Below are positions 30,954 to 38,910 of a stretch of 64,000 bases of DNA, piece by piece. The first letter of the stretch is position 1; each line of letters begins with the position of its first letter. This DNA is from Bacillus sp. AFS041924 (GTDB lineage Bacteria > Bacillota > Bacilli > Bacillales > Bacillaceae_G), in contig NZ_NULG01000030.1 in the NCBI RefSeq assembly GCF_002577195.1, positions 51,380 through 115,379 of the forward strand. The letters are read 5' to 3'. The position numbers were made by a program, and so were the translations under genes. A model generated the notes under the pieces. That model had not been told where the DNA came from. It worked only from the letters and a program-made list of their open reading frames with translations, and searched no databases.

Positions 30954-30992
30954 TTTTTAAGACTCCTTTTTGTTAAAATTTATGCAACATGA

Positions 30993-31295
30993 CTATTTTT
31001 TTAAGCTAAGTGCTAATTCTAAAACAGCTTCACCATTCATAAGTCCGTAGTGTACTGGATTAATCACGTCAACCGGGATCCCTTTTGGTTCGGCAACTTT
31101 TTTCATTTCTGAAGCTAAATAACGTACTTGTGGTCCTAATAAAAGAACATCAGCTTTATCTAAATTTTCTTTTGCAGCATCACCTGATACAGCCCAAATT
31201 CTCACTTCAATTCCTTTTGCTTTTGCTGCATCCTCCATTTTCGTTACTAGTAAACTAGTTGACATTCCTGCTGAACAAGCTAATAAAATATTCAT
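30993..31295 (-). CDS. PTS lactose/cellobiose-family IIB component (operon 1)
   Basis: The 100-residue protein passes phosphate from IIA to the sugar. The active-site cysteine is Cys7 in [17 protein letters not shown], followed by [15 protein letters not shown] and a late [13 protein letters not shown], typical of CelA/ChbB. It is the first gene of operon 1; the leader between it and the sigma-54 promoter contains a cre-like site. Confidence 0.95.
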   Translation of the reverse strand: MNILLACSAGMSTSLLVTKMEDAAKAKGIEVRIWAVSGDAAKENLDKADVLLLGPQVRYLASEMKKVAEPKGIPVDVINPVHYGLMNGEAVLELALSLKK

Positions 31296-31319
31296 TGTTA
31301 TTCCTCCAGTATTAGATGT

Positions 31320-31334
31320 AGTGTAGCGCTTACA
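31320..31334 (-). promoter_or_regulatory. cre-like palindrome in operon 1 leader
   Basis: AGTGTAGCGCTTACA resembles a CcpA site with one base lost from the left arm. The identical 15-mer occurs in the leader of operon 2 (34086-34100). Both lie between the -12 box and the first gene, where bound CcpA could block elongation. Confidence 0.6.
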
Positions 31335-31394
31335 AGTTGTTGTTTTTTGTTCTTAAGCAACTACCAATTAATTTATTTTGTACACTCTTTTATA

Positions 31395-31412
31395 TTGCAA
31401 ATGGCGTGCCAA
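31395..31412 (-). promoter_or_regulatory. Sigma-54 promoter of PTS operon 1
   Basis: On the minus strand TTGGCAC (31412-31406), five bases, then TTGCAA (31400-31395): an essentially perfect -24/-12 element, 100 bp before the IIB start. The activator and rpoN are encoded at 22.8-27 kb. Confidence 0.95.
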
Positions 31413-31525
31413 CTTTTTATAAATCATAAAAAAATATTTATTTTAATCCGAGAAAGCTTGTCCTATAAGGTTTTACAGTCATGATATTTTTTTCTTTACT
31501 CTAAAAGGAAAATGACCTAACTCTT

Positions 31526-31672
31526 TTAGTGTGTTATCTATTTTCGGTAAATCTTATGAAAATGATTTAGTGTGTCGTGTCTTTGTTAGTGTGTCGTAAA
31601 AATCCCCAGTAATCTATTAGTGTTTTAAAACTATTTTCCCTTCTTAAATTATACATTTAAGAGTGTGTTATA
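31526..31672 (-). repeat. Repeated upstream activator motif, operon 1
   Basis: Copies of a TTAGTGTGTCGT-like word occur at 31526-31537 (TTAGTGTGTTAT), 31567-31578 and 31586-31597 (both exact), 31617-31628 (TTAGTGTTTTAA) and near 31662 (GTGTGTTAT). They lie about 115-260 bp upstream of the -24 box, the usual range for enhancer sites of a sigma-54 activator. The same words precede the operon 2 promoter. Confidence 0.65.
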
Positions 31673-31798
31673 TAAGAAAAAAACAACTCTAATTGTTTAT
31701 TTTTTGATTATGTAATTGTTATTTTTCTCTAAGTAAAGAATCGAAAATTAGATTTTTAATGTATCCTTGTTCAGTTGAATAAGTGAATTGAAACAAAA

Positions 31799-31920
31799 GG
31801 GGGCTCGGGCCCCTATGGGAAATGCGGGAAGCCTAAGACCCAGGAGGCATGCTGAGGAGGCGCAGGTCTCGCCCTATGGAAAGCGAGAATCCTGTAGTGG
31901 AAATCAACCTCACAGGGTAC
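31799..31920. repeat. GC-rich structured intergenic element
   Basis: About 120 bp of much higher GC than the surroundings, lying between the end of operon 2 and the control region of operon 1. It contains a near-palindrome (GGGGGCTCGGGCCCCT) and then three consecutive hairpins: AGACC/GGTCT (31836-31840 with 31865-31869), CTCGC/GCGAG (31868-31872 with 31883-31887) and CCTGT/ACAGG (31891-31895 with 31912-31916). There is no good reading frame. It looks like the structured, dispersed intergenic repeats seen in several Bacillus genomes (words such as GGAAAGCGA and GGAAATCAAC), but copy number cannot be tested here. Confidence 0.6.
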
Positions 31921-31962
31921 TATTTAAAAAATTTGGTGATTAATATTATTTTTCAACAGCGT

Positions 31963-31993
31963 AAAAAAGTGGTGTAGACTAACTCTACACCAC
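31963..31993 (-). terminator. Terminator of PTS operon 2
   Basis: GTGGTGTAGA-CTAAC-TCTACACCAC forms a perfect 10-bp stem followed on the minus strand by TTTTTTAC. Confidence 0.9.
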
Positions 31994-32008
31994 CACTTCT
32001 TTTATCAA

Positions 32009-32329
32009 TTATTTAATTATTTTTTCATGCAAATATATAATTTCTTCTACTAAATCTCTTGTTGTAAGTGTGTTCATTAAATGATCCTGGGCATGTACTA
32101 AAAGAATATTAATTTTATATTGTTGCCCGCCTGCTTCACTTTGTATGAGCGAAGTTTGAGAGTGATGGGCCAGCCTAAGTTCCGCATTCGCTTCAATTAC
32201 TTTCTCACGAGCTTCCTCGAACTCTCCATCACGAGCTTTATACATTGCTTCCATTAATAAACTCTTGGCATTTCCAGAATGTAAAATTAACTGAAATGCA
32301 ATTTGTTCATTATTCGTGTCGGTTGGCAT
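32009..32329 (-). CDS. PTS lactose/cellobiose-family IIA component (operon 2)
   Basis: This 106-residue phosphocarrier parallels the operon 1 IIA. The family motif LLVHAQDHLMNTL is present with the phospho-accepting histidine, and the opening helix reads IAFQLILHSGNAKSLLMEAM. It is last in operon 2, 25 bp after IIC, and ends just before a strong terminator. No glycosidase follows, unlike operon 1. Confidence 0.94.
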   Translation of the reverse strand: MPTDTNNEQIAFQLILHSGNAKSLLMEAMYKARDGEFEEAREKVIEANAELRLAHHSQTSLIQSEAGGQQYKINILLVHAQDHLMNTLTTRDLVEEIIYLHEKIIK

Positions 32330-32354
32330 TTACACTCTTCTCCTTCACATTTAA

Positions 32355-33710
32355 TTAAACATTTAATGAGTTACTACTAGTAGTTTCAGTTGATTTTCTA
32401 GCTTCCATTCGTTCGGCTACCGCTACGAATGGCAAGTAAATCAAGATTGAAATAACAACGTTAATAGCCGATAAAGCAGCACCGCTCCAGTGACCACCCG
32501 TTGCTAAATAACCACCAATGATTGGAGGAGTCACCCAAGGTATTGTTGTAACTACTGGGAAAACAATATGTGTAGAAACTGCTATATAAGAAATAATTGT
32601 TAACACGATTGGTGTAAGGATAAATGGAACTAACCAAACTGGATTTAAAACAATTGGTAAACCGAAAATAATTGGTTCATTAATATTAAATAATCCAGGA
32701 GGTGTACCCAATGCAATCATTTGCTTATTCCGTTTACGATTAACAATAAACATTGCAATAATCAATCCAATCGTAGTACCTGATCCACCCATGAATACGA
32801 AGGCATCATAGAATGGGCCTGCTAATACCGCGTACTTGTCTAGATTAGTAACACCTTTAGCATATAAATCGATATTTTGGTTTCCTAATGAAGTGAATAA
32901 AGGGGTTGTTATACCACCTAAAATGTTTGGTCCATGTAAACCCATTGCCCAGAAAAAATGAATAAAAAATGCAATTGCTACTGCAAATCCTAATGAATCA
33001 GCCGCATCTGTTAATGGTTTTACAAGAACTGAATTTAACCACTCATTAAAGAATACACCATTTGAAATGTATAATCTGAATAATAGTCCAACTAAAGCTA
33101 CAATAAAAATTGTTAACATACCTGGTAATAACTTTGCAAATGCTTTGGATACAGCTGGTGGAACACCATCAGGTAATTTAATAACTAATTGTTTTACTCT
33201 AGCTAATCTTACAAAGATTTCAGTTGCAATAATCGCAACGATAATCCCTGTAAATAATGCCGTTGAGTTTAATGAATTCCAATTAACAAATCCCCAAGTT
33301 CCACCTGTAGCTGTCTTACCATCTTGTAATGTAACAGATACTGCAGCTAATGATTGTGGAACAAGTACAAAGTAACATGCTAATGCAACAAGCATCGCTT
33401 CAAACCCTTCGTCACCATAAGAACGCGCTAATCTATGCGCAATACCTACAACGGCAAATACTGTCATAAATGCAAAAGTTCCCCACCAAATATCTCCACC
33501 CAGTGTTTTCCAGTTTGCACCAAAGACAGTTTCCATCATTTTATCGTAGCCATGGATTGCGCCACCTAAGTTATTAATAAGTACAGCAAAAGCTCCAATC
33601 ATCGTAATTGCAATCATTCCGATTAACGCATCACGGATCGCTAACAAGTGACGTTGATTTCCAAATTTCGCTGCAGCAGGCATGATATACTTTTCAGCAA
33701 AACGCATCAT
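32355..33710 (-). CDS. PTS lactose/cellobiose-family IIC permease (operon 2)
   Basis: The 451-residue permease is a paralogue of the operon 1 IIC with the same length and the same landmarks (KFGNQRHLLAIRDALIGMIAI, KLPDGVPPAVSKAFAKLLPG, HGPNILGGITTPLF, FNINEPIIFGLPIVLNPVWLVPF). Differences cluster in loop and substrate-facing parts, for example GGSGTTIGLIIAMFIV and PPGLFNINEP, so it may accept a related but distinct sugar. It follows IIB by 43 bp. Confidence 0.95.
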   Translation of the reverse strand: MMRFAEKYIMPAAAKFGNQRHLLAIRDALIGMIAITMIGAFAVLINNLGGAIHGYDKMMETVFGANWKTLGGDIWWGTFAFMTVFAVVGIAHRLARSYGDEGFEAMLVALACYFVLVPQSLAAVSVTLQDGKTATGGTWGFVNWNSLNSTALFTGIIVAIIATEIFVRLARVKQLVIKLPDGVPPAVSKAFAKLLPGMLTIFIVALVGLLFRLYISNGVFFNEWLNSVLVKPLTDAADSLGFAVAIAFFIHFFWAMGLHGPNILGGITTPLFTSLGNQNIDLYAKGVTNLDKYAVLAGPFYDAFVFMGGSGTTIGLIIAMFIVNRKRNKQMIALGTPPGLFNINEPIIFGLPIVLNPVWLVPFILTPIVLTIISYIAVSTHIVFPVVTTIPWVTPPIIGGYLATGGHWSGAALSAINVVISILIYLPFVAVAERMEARKSTETTSSNSLNV

Positions 33711-33753
33711 TCTGATACACCTTCTTTTCTCTCTAAATTTTTAATACCCCGTT

Positions 33754-34056
33754 TTATTTTTTCAAATTTAAAGCCATTTCTAAGACTGCCTCACCATTCA
33801 TCAATCCATAATGAACTTGGTTAATAGTATCTACTGGTATCCCTTTTGGTTCGGCTAGCTTCTTCATTTCTAAGGCTAGATAACGAACCTGTGGTCCAAG
33901 TAGTAATACATCCGCCTTGGCTAAATTTTCTTTTGCCTCATCACCAGCAACTGCCCATATTGTTGCTTGAATTCCTTTTGCCTTAGCTGCTTGTTCCATT
34001 TTTGTAACTAGCAAACTAGTCGACATTCCTGCAGAACATACCAATAAGATATTCAT
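33754..34056 (-). CDS. PTS lactose/cellobiose-family IIB component (operon 2)
   Basis: The 100-residue protein has the active cysteine Cys7 ([17 protein letters not shown]) and the same [15 protein letters not shown] and [12 protein letters not shown] blocks as the operon 1 copy. It opens operon 2, with a good ribosome site and a sigma-54 promoter about 110 bp upstream. Confidence 0.95.
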   Translation of the reverse strand: MNILLVCSAGMSTSLLVTKMEQAAKAKGIQATIWAVAGDEAKENLAKADVLLLGPQVRYLALEMKKLAEPKGIPVDTINQVHYGLMNGEAVLEMALNLKK

Positions 34057-34085
34057 TTTCCACCTCCTACTAAATTTATCCCGTC

Positions 34086-34100
34086 AGTGTAGCGCTTACA
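34086..34100 (-). promoter_or_regulatory. cre-like palindrome in operon 2 leader
   Basis: AGTGTAGCGCTTACA, identical to the operon 1 leader copy, again located between the -12 box and the IIB gene. Confidence 0.6.
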
Positions 34101-34164
34101 TATTTACAAATAATGACAAAAGAATTACGCGGTACAAGGACAAGTAGTGAACTCAATTTAAGTA

Positions 34165-34182
34165 TTGCAAAATGTGTGCCAA
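34165..34182 (-). promoter_or_regulatory. Sigma-54 promoter of PTS operon 2
   Basis: Minus-strand TTGGCAC (34182-34176), five bases, TTGCAA (34170-34165): the same -24/-12 arrangement as operon 1, about 110 bp before IIB. Confidence 0.95.
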
Positions 34183-34219
34183 TTTTCTAAAAAGTCAATT
34201 TATTCAAAAGCACAAATAA

Positions 34220-34245
34220 AAAAACCTTGAAAAATCAAGGTTTTT
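34220..34245 (-). terminator. Terminator of the DUF6509-like gene
   Basis: AAAAACCTTGA-AAAA-TCAAGGTTTTT, an 11-bp stem with a T-run. It lies between the enhancer-like motifs and the operon 2 promoter, insulating the promoter from upstream read-through. Confidence 0.9.
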
Positions 34246-34270
34246 AAATCAAATTGTTTTTTATGAAATT

Positions 34271-34380
34271 TTAGTGTTTTAAAAGTGTGTAATCTTATGT
34301 TGAACTGTGTTTATTAAAATACAGTAGTGTGTCGCCAAATTAACGAAATTGGCTATTTTTAAAAATAATGTGTGTCATTT
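34271..34380 (-). repeat. Repeated upstream activator motif, operon 2
   Basis: TTAGTGTTTTAA (34271-34282, identical to a word upstream of operon 1), AAAAGTGTGTAAT (34281-34293), TAGTGTGTCG (34325-34334) and AATGTGTGTCAT (34367-34378). They lie about 90-195 bp upstream of the -24 box. The set partly overlaps the space beyond the DUF6509-like gene terminator. Confidence 0.6.
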
Positions 34381-34392
34381 AACAACACAATA

Positions 34393-34689
34393 TCATTCTT
34401 CTTCCACTGTTAAATGCGTTTTACAAAATTCAAATACTTCTTTTTCCTCATCTTCTTCCAAATCAAAGTCTAAATATGTATTTGATTCAGCTTCATACAA
34501 GTCATACTTAATTAATTTCGACTCAGCACCATTTACTCCAAAAAGCAATTTTATGTAAATACCTTTTTCATTATATAACTCATCATCCTCTGGCACATCG
34601 ATATATAAAATAAATTCATATCGTTCACCTTCAATGATACCAAATGGATCTTTTATTTCTTCTACAGTATATTCTGCAATTGTTAACAC
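34393..34689 (-). CDS. Small acidic protein, DUF6509-like
   Basis: I place the start at a GTG (34689) because GAAGGG lies 9 nt upstream and the family-like part begins there (LTIAEYTVEEIKDPFGIIEGERYEF); a longer in-frame ORF upstream runs through the small-RNA terminator and is not credible. The 98-residue product is strongly acidic at its end (FDLEEDEEKEVFEFC..EEE). It resembles a Bacillus family I recall as DUF6509, of unknown function and sometimes mislabelled pullulanase. A TATAAT box lies about 30 bp upstream. Confidence 0.7.
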   Translation of the reverse strand: MLTIAEYTVEEIKDPFGIIEGERYEFILYIDVPEDDELYNEKGIYIKLLFGVNGAESKLIKYDLYEAESNTYLDFDLEEDEEKEVFEFCKTHLTVEEE

Positions 34690-34741
34690 AAAAACATTCC
34701 CTTCAATATTAATATGTACTATTATACACAAAGGAATGAAC

Positions 34742-34861
34742 AAAAAGAAAGACGCCTGCCGCAGCAGACGTCTTGATGCGTTTGAGGCGAGAGACCGGGC
34801 GGCCACATCCGCGCGTTTAGCTTGCGCATATCTCTCGTCTTACTCAAATTAGCTCATCGCA
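34742..34861 (-). ncRNA. Candidate structured small RNA with intrinsic terminator
   Basis: A GC-rich block stands out here. On the minus strand a TGTTATATT extended -10 (34876-34868) is followed by about 120 nt. The candidate RNA contains a stem CGAGAGA/TCTCTCG, inner GCGC/GCGC and GCGG/CCGC pairs, and finally AAGACG-T-CTGC/GCAG-G-CGTCTT followed by TCTTTTTG, a convincing terminator. No open frame with a ribosome site is present. I do not recognise it as a known riboswitch or sRNA family, and no gene upstream on this strand otherwise needs that terminator. Confidence 0.5.
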
Positions 34862-35010
34862 AATAGTAATATAACATATATCCAGGAAAAATGATAGAGG
34901 AAAAAAATACAAAAAGCAAAAAGAACCATATAATTAAAGAAATGATAATGATCTACATCACGCAGTTCTTTTTGTTATGAATATTAAATTGATTATAAGC
35001 ATTCTCTATT

Positions 35011-35166
35011 TTAGAAACAGAATTTAATGATTATTAGATCTATGCAGTATTTTTTCTTTTTAGATGTTGAATACAGTTTATAGGTTTCTTTGAATTTTAG
35101 TTCTCTTTCCATTTCTTCTTTATTAAATTTTGAGATTTCCTTTAAAACGAAAGAATTTATATCCAT
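35011..35166 (-). CDS. Small basic protein, 51 aa, unknown
   Basis: An ATG at 35166 is preceded at ideal spacing by GGGAGGTC. The frame encodes 51 residues starting MDINSFVLKEISKFNKEEMERE, then a lysine-rich middle (TSKKKKYC) and a hydrophobic end (IDLIIIKFCF). The N-terminal part could form an amphipathic helix. I recognise no family. The strong ribosome site and isolated position argue that it is expressed; the frame itself is short enough to arise by chance. Confidence 0.5.
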   Translation of the reverse strand: MDINSFVLKEISKFNKEEMERELKFKETYKLYSTSKKKKYCIDLIIIKFCF

Positions 35167-35291
35167 GTTAACGACCTCCCTTTTCTTACTTTAAATATAT
35201 GACTTTATGTTTAAGGAACCCATTATTGATTGGATGGAGTTTTGATACATCTTTGGTTGTAGGTTAAAGGGAGTATTATCAGTAAAAAAAT

Positions 35292-35346
35292 AAAAAACGA
35301 GTGATAATACTTCTGTTTTTTAACAGAATATATCACTCGTTTTTTT
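35292..35346. terminator. Bidirectional terminator after tRNA-Arg
   Basis: AAAAAACGAGTGATA and TATCACTCGTTTTTT form a long stem, with an inner TTCTG/CAGAA hairpin. It directly follows tRNA-Arg on the minus strand. Confidence 0.9.
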
Positions 35347-35352
35347 GTTTAG

Positions 35353-35425
35353 CGCGCTCGACAGGATTCGAACCTGCGACACACGGTACCGGAAACCGTT
35401 GCTCTATCCTCTGAGCTACGAACGC
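35353..35425 (-). tRNA. tRNA-Arg (anticodon CCG)
   Basis: The 73-nt cloverleaf is complete. The acceptor GCGTTCG pairs with CGAGCGC with one G-U; the D-arm is GCTC..GAGC, the anticodon stem ACGGT/ACCGT with loop TTCCGGT, and the T-arm GGTTCGAATCC. Loop positions 34-36 are CCG, reading the arginine codon CGG. CCA is not encoded. B. subtilis also has a tRNA-Arg near clpP. Its first 26 nt and upstream flank are duplicated in the adjacent repeats. Confidence 0.97.
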
Positions 35426-35460
35426 ATATTATATATAAGAGAAAATAAGTATTTTGTATT

Positions 35461-35566
35461 GTCGCCCCAATCTCAGAAAGTTTATGCAAGGAGCGGCTCG
35501 ATTGGTGCGCTGATGTTTCGCTTTGTAGCTTATTCGGACGTGCTCTATCCTCTGAGCTACGAACGC
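35461..35566. repeat. Chimeric tRNA-5'/hairpin repeat, unit A
   Basis: Positions 35541-35566 are identical to the first 26 nt of the neighbouring tRNA-Arg, but the tRNA sequence then stops and a different module follows (minus-strand order). That module contains the stem CCAATC (35467-35472) / GATTGG (35500-35505) around a 27-nt loop with TGCAAGGAGCGGCTC, then TGCGC and CTTATTC. AT-rich flanks are shared with the real tRNA gene. Confidence 0.8.
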
Positions 35567-35596
35567 ATATTATAAAGGAAATAAGTATTTTGTAAT

Positions 35597-35774
35597 GTCG
35601 CCCCAATCTCAGGAAGCTTATGCAAGGAGCGACTCGATTGGTTTCACCATATTATGTTTACTCTGGTCCACCCTTGCCTCAGATTGTTATTGCAAGGAGC
35701 GGCTCGGCAAGTGCGCTCGGAGTAATTTCATGGAGGCTTATTCATCCGTGCTTTATCCACTGAGCTACGAACGC
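35597..35774. repeat. Chimeric tRNA-5'/hairpin repeat, unit B (two hairpin modules)
   Basis: This unit holds two hairpin modules. One has the stem CCAATC (35603-35608)/GATTGG (35636-35641). The second has CTTGCC (35673-35678)/GGCAAG (35706-35711) around the same loop type (TCAG..TGCAAGGAGCGGCTC). It ends in a diverged tRNA 5' part (35749-35774: the D-arm reads GCTCAGTGGATAAAGC). The different but complementary arms are a compensatory change. Confidence 0.8.
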
Positions 35775-35811
35775 GTGTTAATATAAAGTTTAAAATAAGG
35801 TTATTGTATTG

Positions 35812-35915
35812 GTCGCCCCAATCTCAGAAGGCTTTTGCAAGGAGCGGCTCGATTGGTGCGCTGATGTTTTGCTACGCAGCTTATTCGGACGTGCTTTACA
35901 ACTGAGCTATGTAAG
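35812..35915. repeat. Chimeric tRNA-5'/hairpin repeat, unit C
   Basis: The third unit has the stem CCAATC (35818-35823)/GATTGG (35851-35856), the shared loop, the GCGC and CTTATTC words, and a more decayed tRNA-like 5' part (35892-35915: GCTCAGTTGTAAAGC). 35916-36052 shows nothing clear. Confidence 0.75.
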
Positions 35916-36052
35916 AAGAAAAGCAAGTTATCTTCTATCAGGGGCTATATTTGTTTAATTTAAGAATTTCGTTTATTTAATTATATCGTTTGAAAGTTCT
36001 GACCGCAATAATTTAGGTTTTTTCGGAGTGAAATTATTCTGTGAATGTGAAA

Positions 36053-36098
36053 AAGAAGAAGATGCATGTAGGGAATGGGCGTTAGCGTCTTCTTCATC
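36053..36098 (-). terminator. GH1 gene terminator
   Basis: GAAGAAGATGC (36055-36065) and GCGTCTTCTTC (36085-36095) pair, and the minus strand continues TTTTTCAC. Confidence 0.8.
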
Positions 36099-36107
36099 GT
36101 TTTTGTT

Positions 36108-37589
<1,482 letters not shown>

Positions 37590-37885
37590 CTATTGTATTT
37601 TCTAAGAAGCATTCCTGATCAAATTAAATTTTTCCTTTTAAAAAATCCTTTTCGAATCTTTTCTTTATTAAGTCCACCCTCTCCTGCTCTTCCTTATTTC
37701 CCCTTTCTACTAAACTCCTACCTCATAGTTTATATGAATTTATACTTATCAAAAGAAAAACTAAATAAAGTTACGTTTAATAATAGGAAAAGTCGTTAAT
37801 GATGTTGAAGTATTAGATAATCAATATGTTATAAAAGGTCAATTATCATTAATCTAAAGAATACATAAATATAGAATCTCTTTTA

Positions 37886-37915
37886 TTTGACCTTTTCTGA
37901 CCTTAAAGGTATTAT
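37886..37915 (+). promoter_or_regulatory. clpP promoter with CtsR operator
   Basis: TTGACC (37887-37892) and TATTAT (37910-37915) are spaced by 17 bp. The overlapping minus-strand repeat GGTCAGA-AAA-GGTCAAA (37902-37886) matches the CtsR heptad repeat with one change, predicting heat-shock control. Confidence 0.88.
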
Positions 37916-37956
37916 TGTATTAATCAATCTTTTGTTTTAAACAAGGAGGAGAAAAA

Positions 37957-38550
37957 ATGAATTTAATCCCTACAGTTATTGAACAAACAAGTCGTGGTGA
38001 GCGTGCGTATGATATTTACTCTCGTCTTTTAAAAGACCGCATCATCATGTTAGGTAGTGCAATCGATGATAACGTAGCTAACTCGATCGTGTCACAACTT
38101 TTATTTTTAGCAGCAGAAGATCCAGATAAGGATATTTCATTATACATTAATAGCCCAGGAGGAAGTATTACTGCTGGTATGGCTATTTATGATACGATGA
38201 ACTTCATTAAGCCTCAAGTATCTACAATTTGTATTGGTATGGCAGCTTCAATGGGTGCTTTCTTATTAGCTGCTGGGGAAAAAGGTAAGAGATATGCTCT
38301 TCCAAATGCAGAAGTTATGATTCACCAACCATTAGGTGGTGCTCAAGGTCAAGCTACTGAAATCGAAATTGCAGCTAAGCGCATCTTGTTCTTACGCGAT
38401 AAATTAAACAAAATTCTTGCAGAGCGTACTGGTCAGCCATTAGATACGATTGAGCGTGATACTGAGCGTGATAACTTTATGACTGCTGATCGTGCATTAG
38501 AATACGGATTAATAGATAAAGTAATTTCTAACACTACAGCTATTAAATGA
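37957..38550 (+). CDS. clpP: ATP-dependent Clp protease proteolytic subunit
   Basis: The 197-residue serine protease forms the two-ring ClpP barrel, fed by ClpX, ClpC or ClpE. The triad is visible: Ser98 (GMAASMGAF), His123 (VMIHQPLGG) and Asp172 in the [10 protein letters not shown] region. The ATG follows AAGGAGGAG. It is a single gene with a CtsR/sigma-A promoter and its own terminator. ClpP handles misfolded proteins and regulatory degradation, including SsrA-tagged products of the tmRNA system at the window start. Confidence 0.98.
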   Translation: MNLIPTVIEQTSRGERAYDIYSRLLKDRIIMLGSAIDDNVANSIVSQLLFLAAEDPDKDISLYINSPGGSITAGMAIYDTMNFIKPQVSTICIGMAASMGAFLLAAGEKGKRYALPNAEVMIHQPLGGAQGQATEIEIAAKRILFLRDKLNKILAERTGQPLDTIERDTERDNFMTADRALEYGLIDKVISNTTAIK

Positions 38551-38556
38551 TAAAAA

Positions 38557-38588
38557 GAAACTAGCCGTGAATTTCGGCTAGTTTTTTT
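38557..38588 (+). terminator. clpP terminator
   Basis: AAACTAGCCG-(7 nt)-CGGCTAGTTT followed by TTTTG. Confidence 0.9.
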
Positions 38589-38596
38589 GTAAAAAA

Positions 38597-38628
38597 AATT
38601 GGACATCCATTTATGTGAATGTCCAATT
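38597..38628 (-). terminator. Terminator of the yvcI-crh operon
   Basis: AATTGGACAT and ATGTCCAATT form a 10-bp stem followed on the minus strand by a long T-run (TTTTTTAC). Confidence 0.9.
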
Positions 38629-38631
38629 ACA

Positions 38632-38889
38632 TTAAATTTCTTCACCAATAAAGTCCATTACTGCTTCCATTGCTTCAACCTCATCGTCACCAGTAATTGT
38701 AATGATTATTTCTTCTCCGTGTGGTACGGCAAGACTCATAACGCCCATGATACTTTTGACGTTCACTTGTTTACCTTTGTATGCTAGCAATACTTCTGAA
38801 CGAAATCTCGTAGCTACTTGAACGAATTGTGCAGCTGGACGAGCCTGTATTCCAGTTTCTAATAGTACTCTCCCTTTTTTCTCAATCAT
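38632..38889 (-). CDS. crh: HPr-like catabolite repression protein Crh
   Basis: The 85-residue protein is HPr-like but has Gln15 (TGIQARPAA) where HPr has its phosphorylated His15, and keeps Ser46 in VKSIMGVMSL. This is the defining pattern of Crh. HprK phosphorylates Ser46, and Crh-P is a co-repressor for CcpA. The ATG at 38889 follows GGGGAG; a longer in-frame start lacks one. It is the last gene of the yvcI-rapZ-yvcK-whiA-crh operon. Its kinase gene hprK lies 10 kb away, and cre-like sites occur in the sugar region. Confidence 0.95.
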   Translation of the reverse strand: MIEKKGRVLLETGIQARPAAQFVQVATRFRSEVLLAYKGKQVNVKSIMGVMSLAVPHGEEIIITITGDDEVEAMEAVMDFIGEEI

Positions 38890-38910
38890 TTTTTTCTCCC
38901 CTCTCAACTA

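Noticed and set aside
31320..34392. Riboswitch or T-box in the PTS leaders
   Set aside because: No specifier/antiterminator signature; the leaders are short and explained by sigma-54, cre-like and enhancer-like sites.
34690..34806. Upstream extension of the DUF6509-like ORF
   Set aside because: The extension would pass through the small-RNA terminator and lacks a ribosome site; the GTG at 34689 is better.
34933..34979. Fur-box-like GATAATGAT and a long-loop AAAAAGAAC/GTTCTTTTT hairpin
   Set aside because: Only half a Fur site, and the hairpin loop of nearly 40 nt is too long to trust.
35345..35786. Open frames across the tRNA-Arg and repeat region
   Set aside because: They are translations of tRNA and repeat DNA and repeat the same words; not proteins.
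35461..35915. CRISPR array
   Set aside because: Units are long (about 105-180 bp), contain tRNA pieces and paired arms, have no uniform short repeat with unique spacers, and no cas genes are near.
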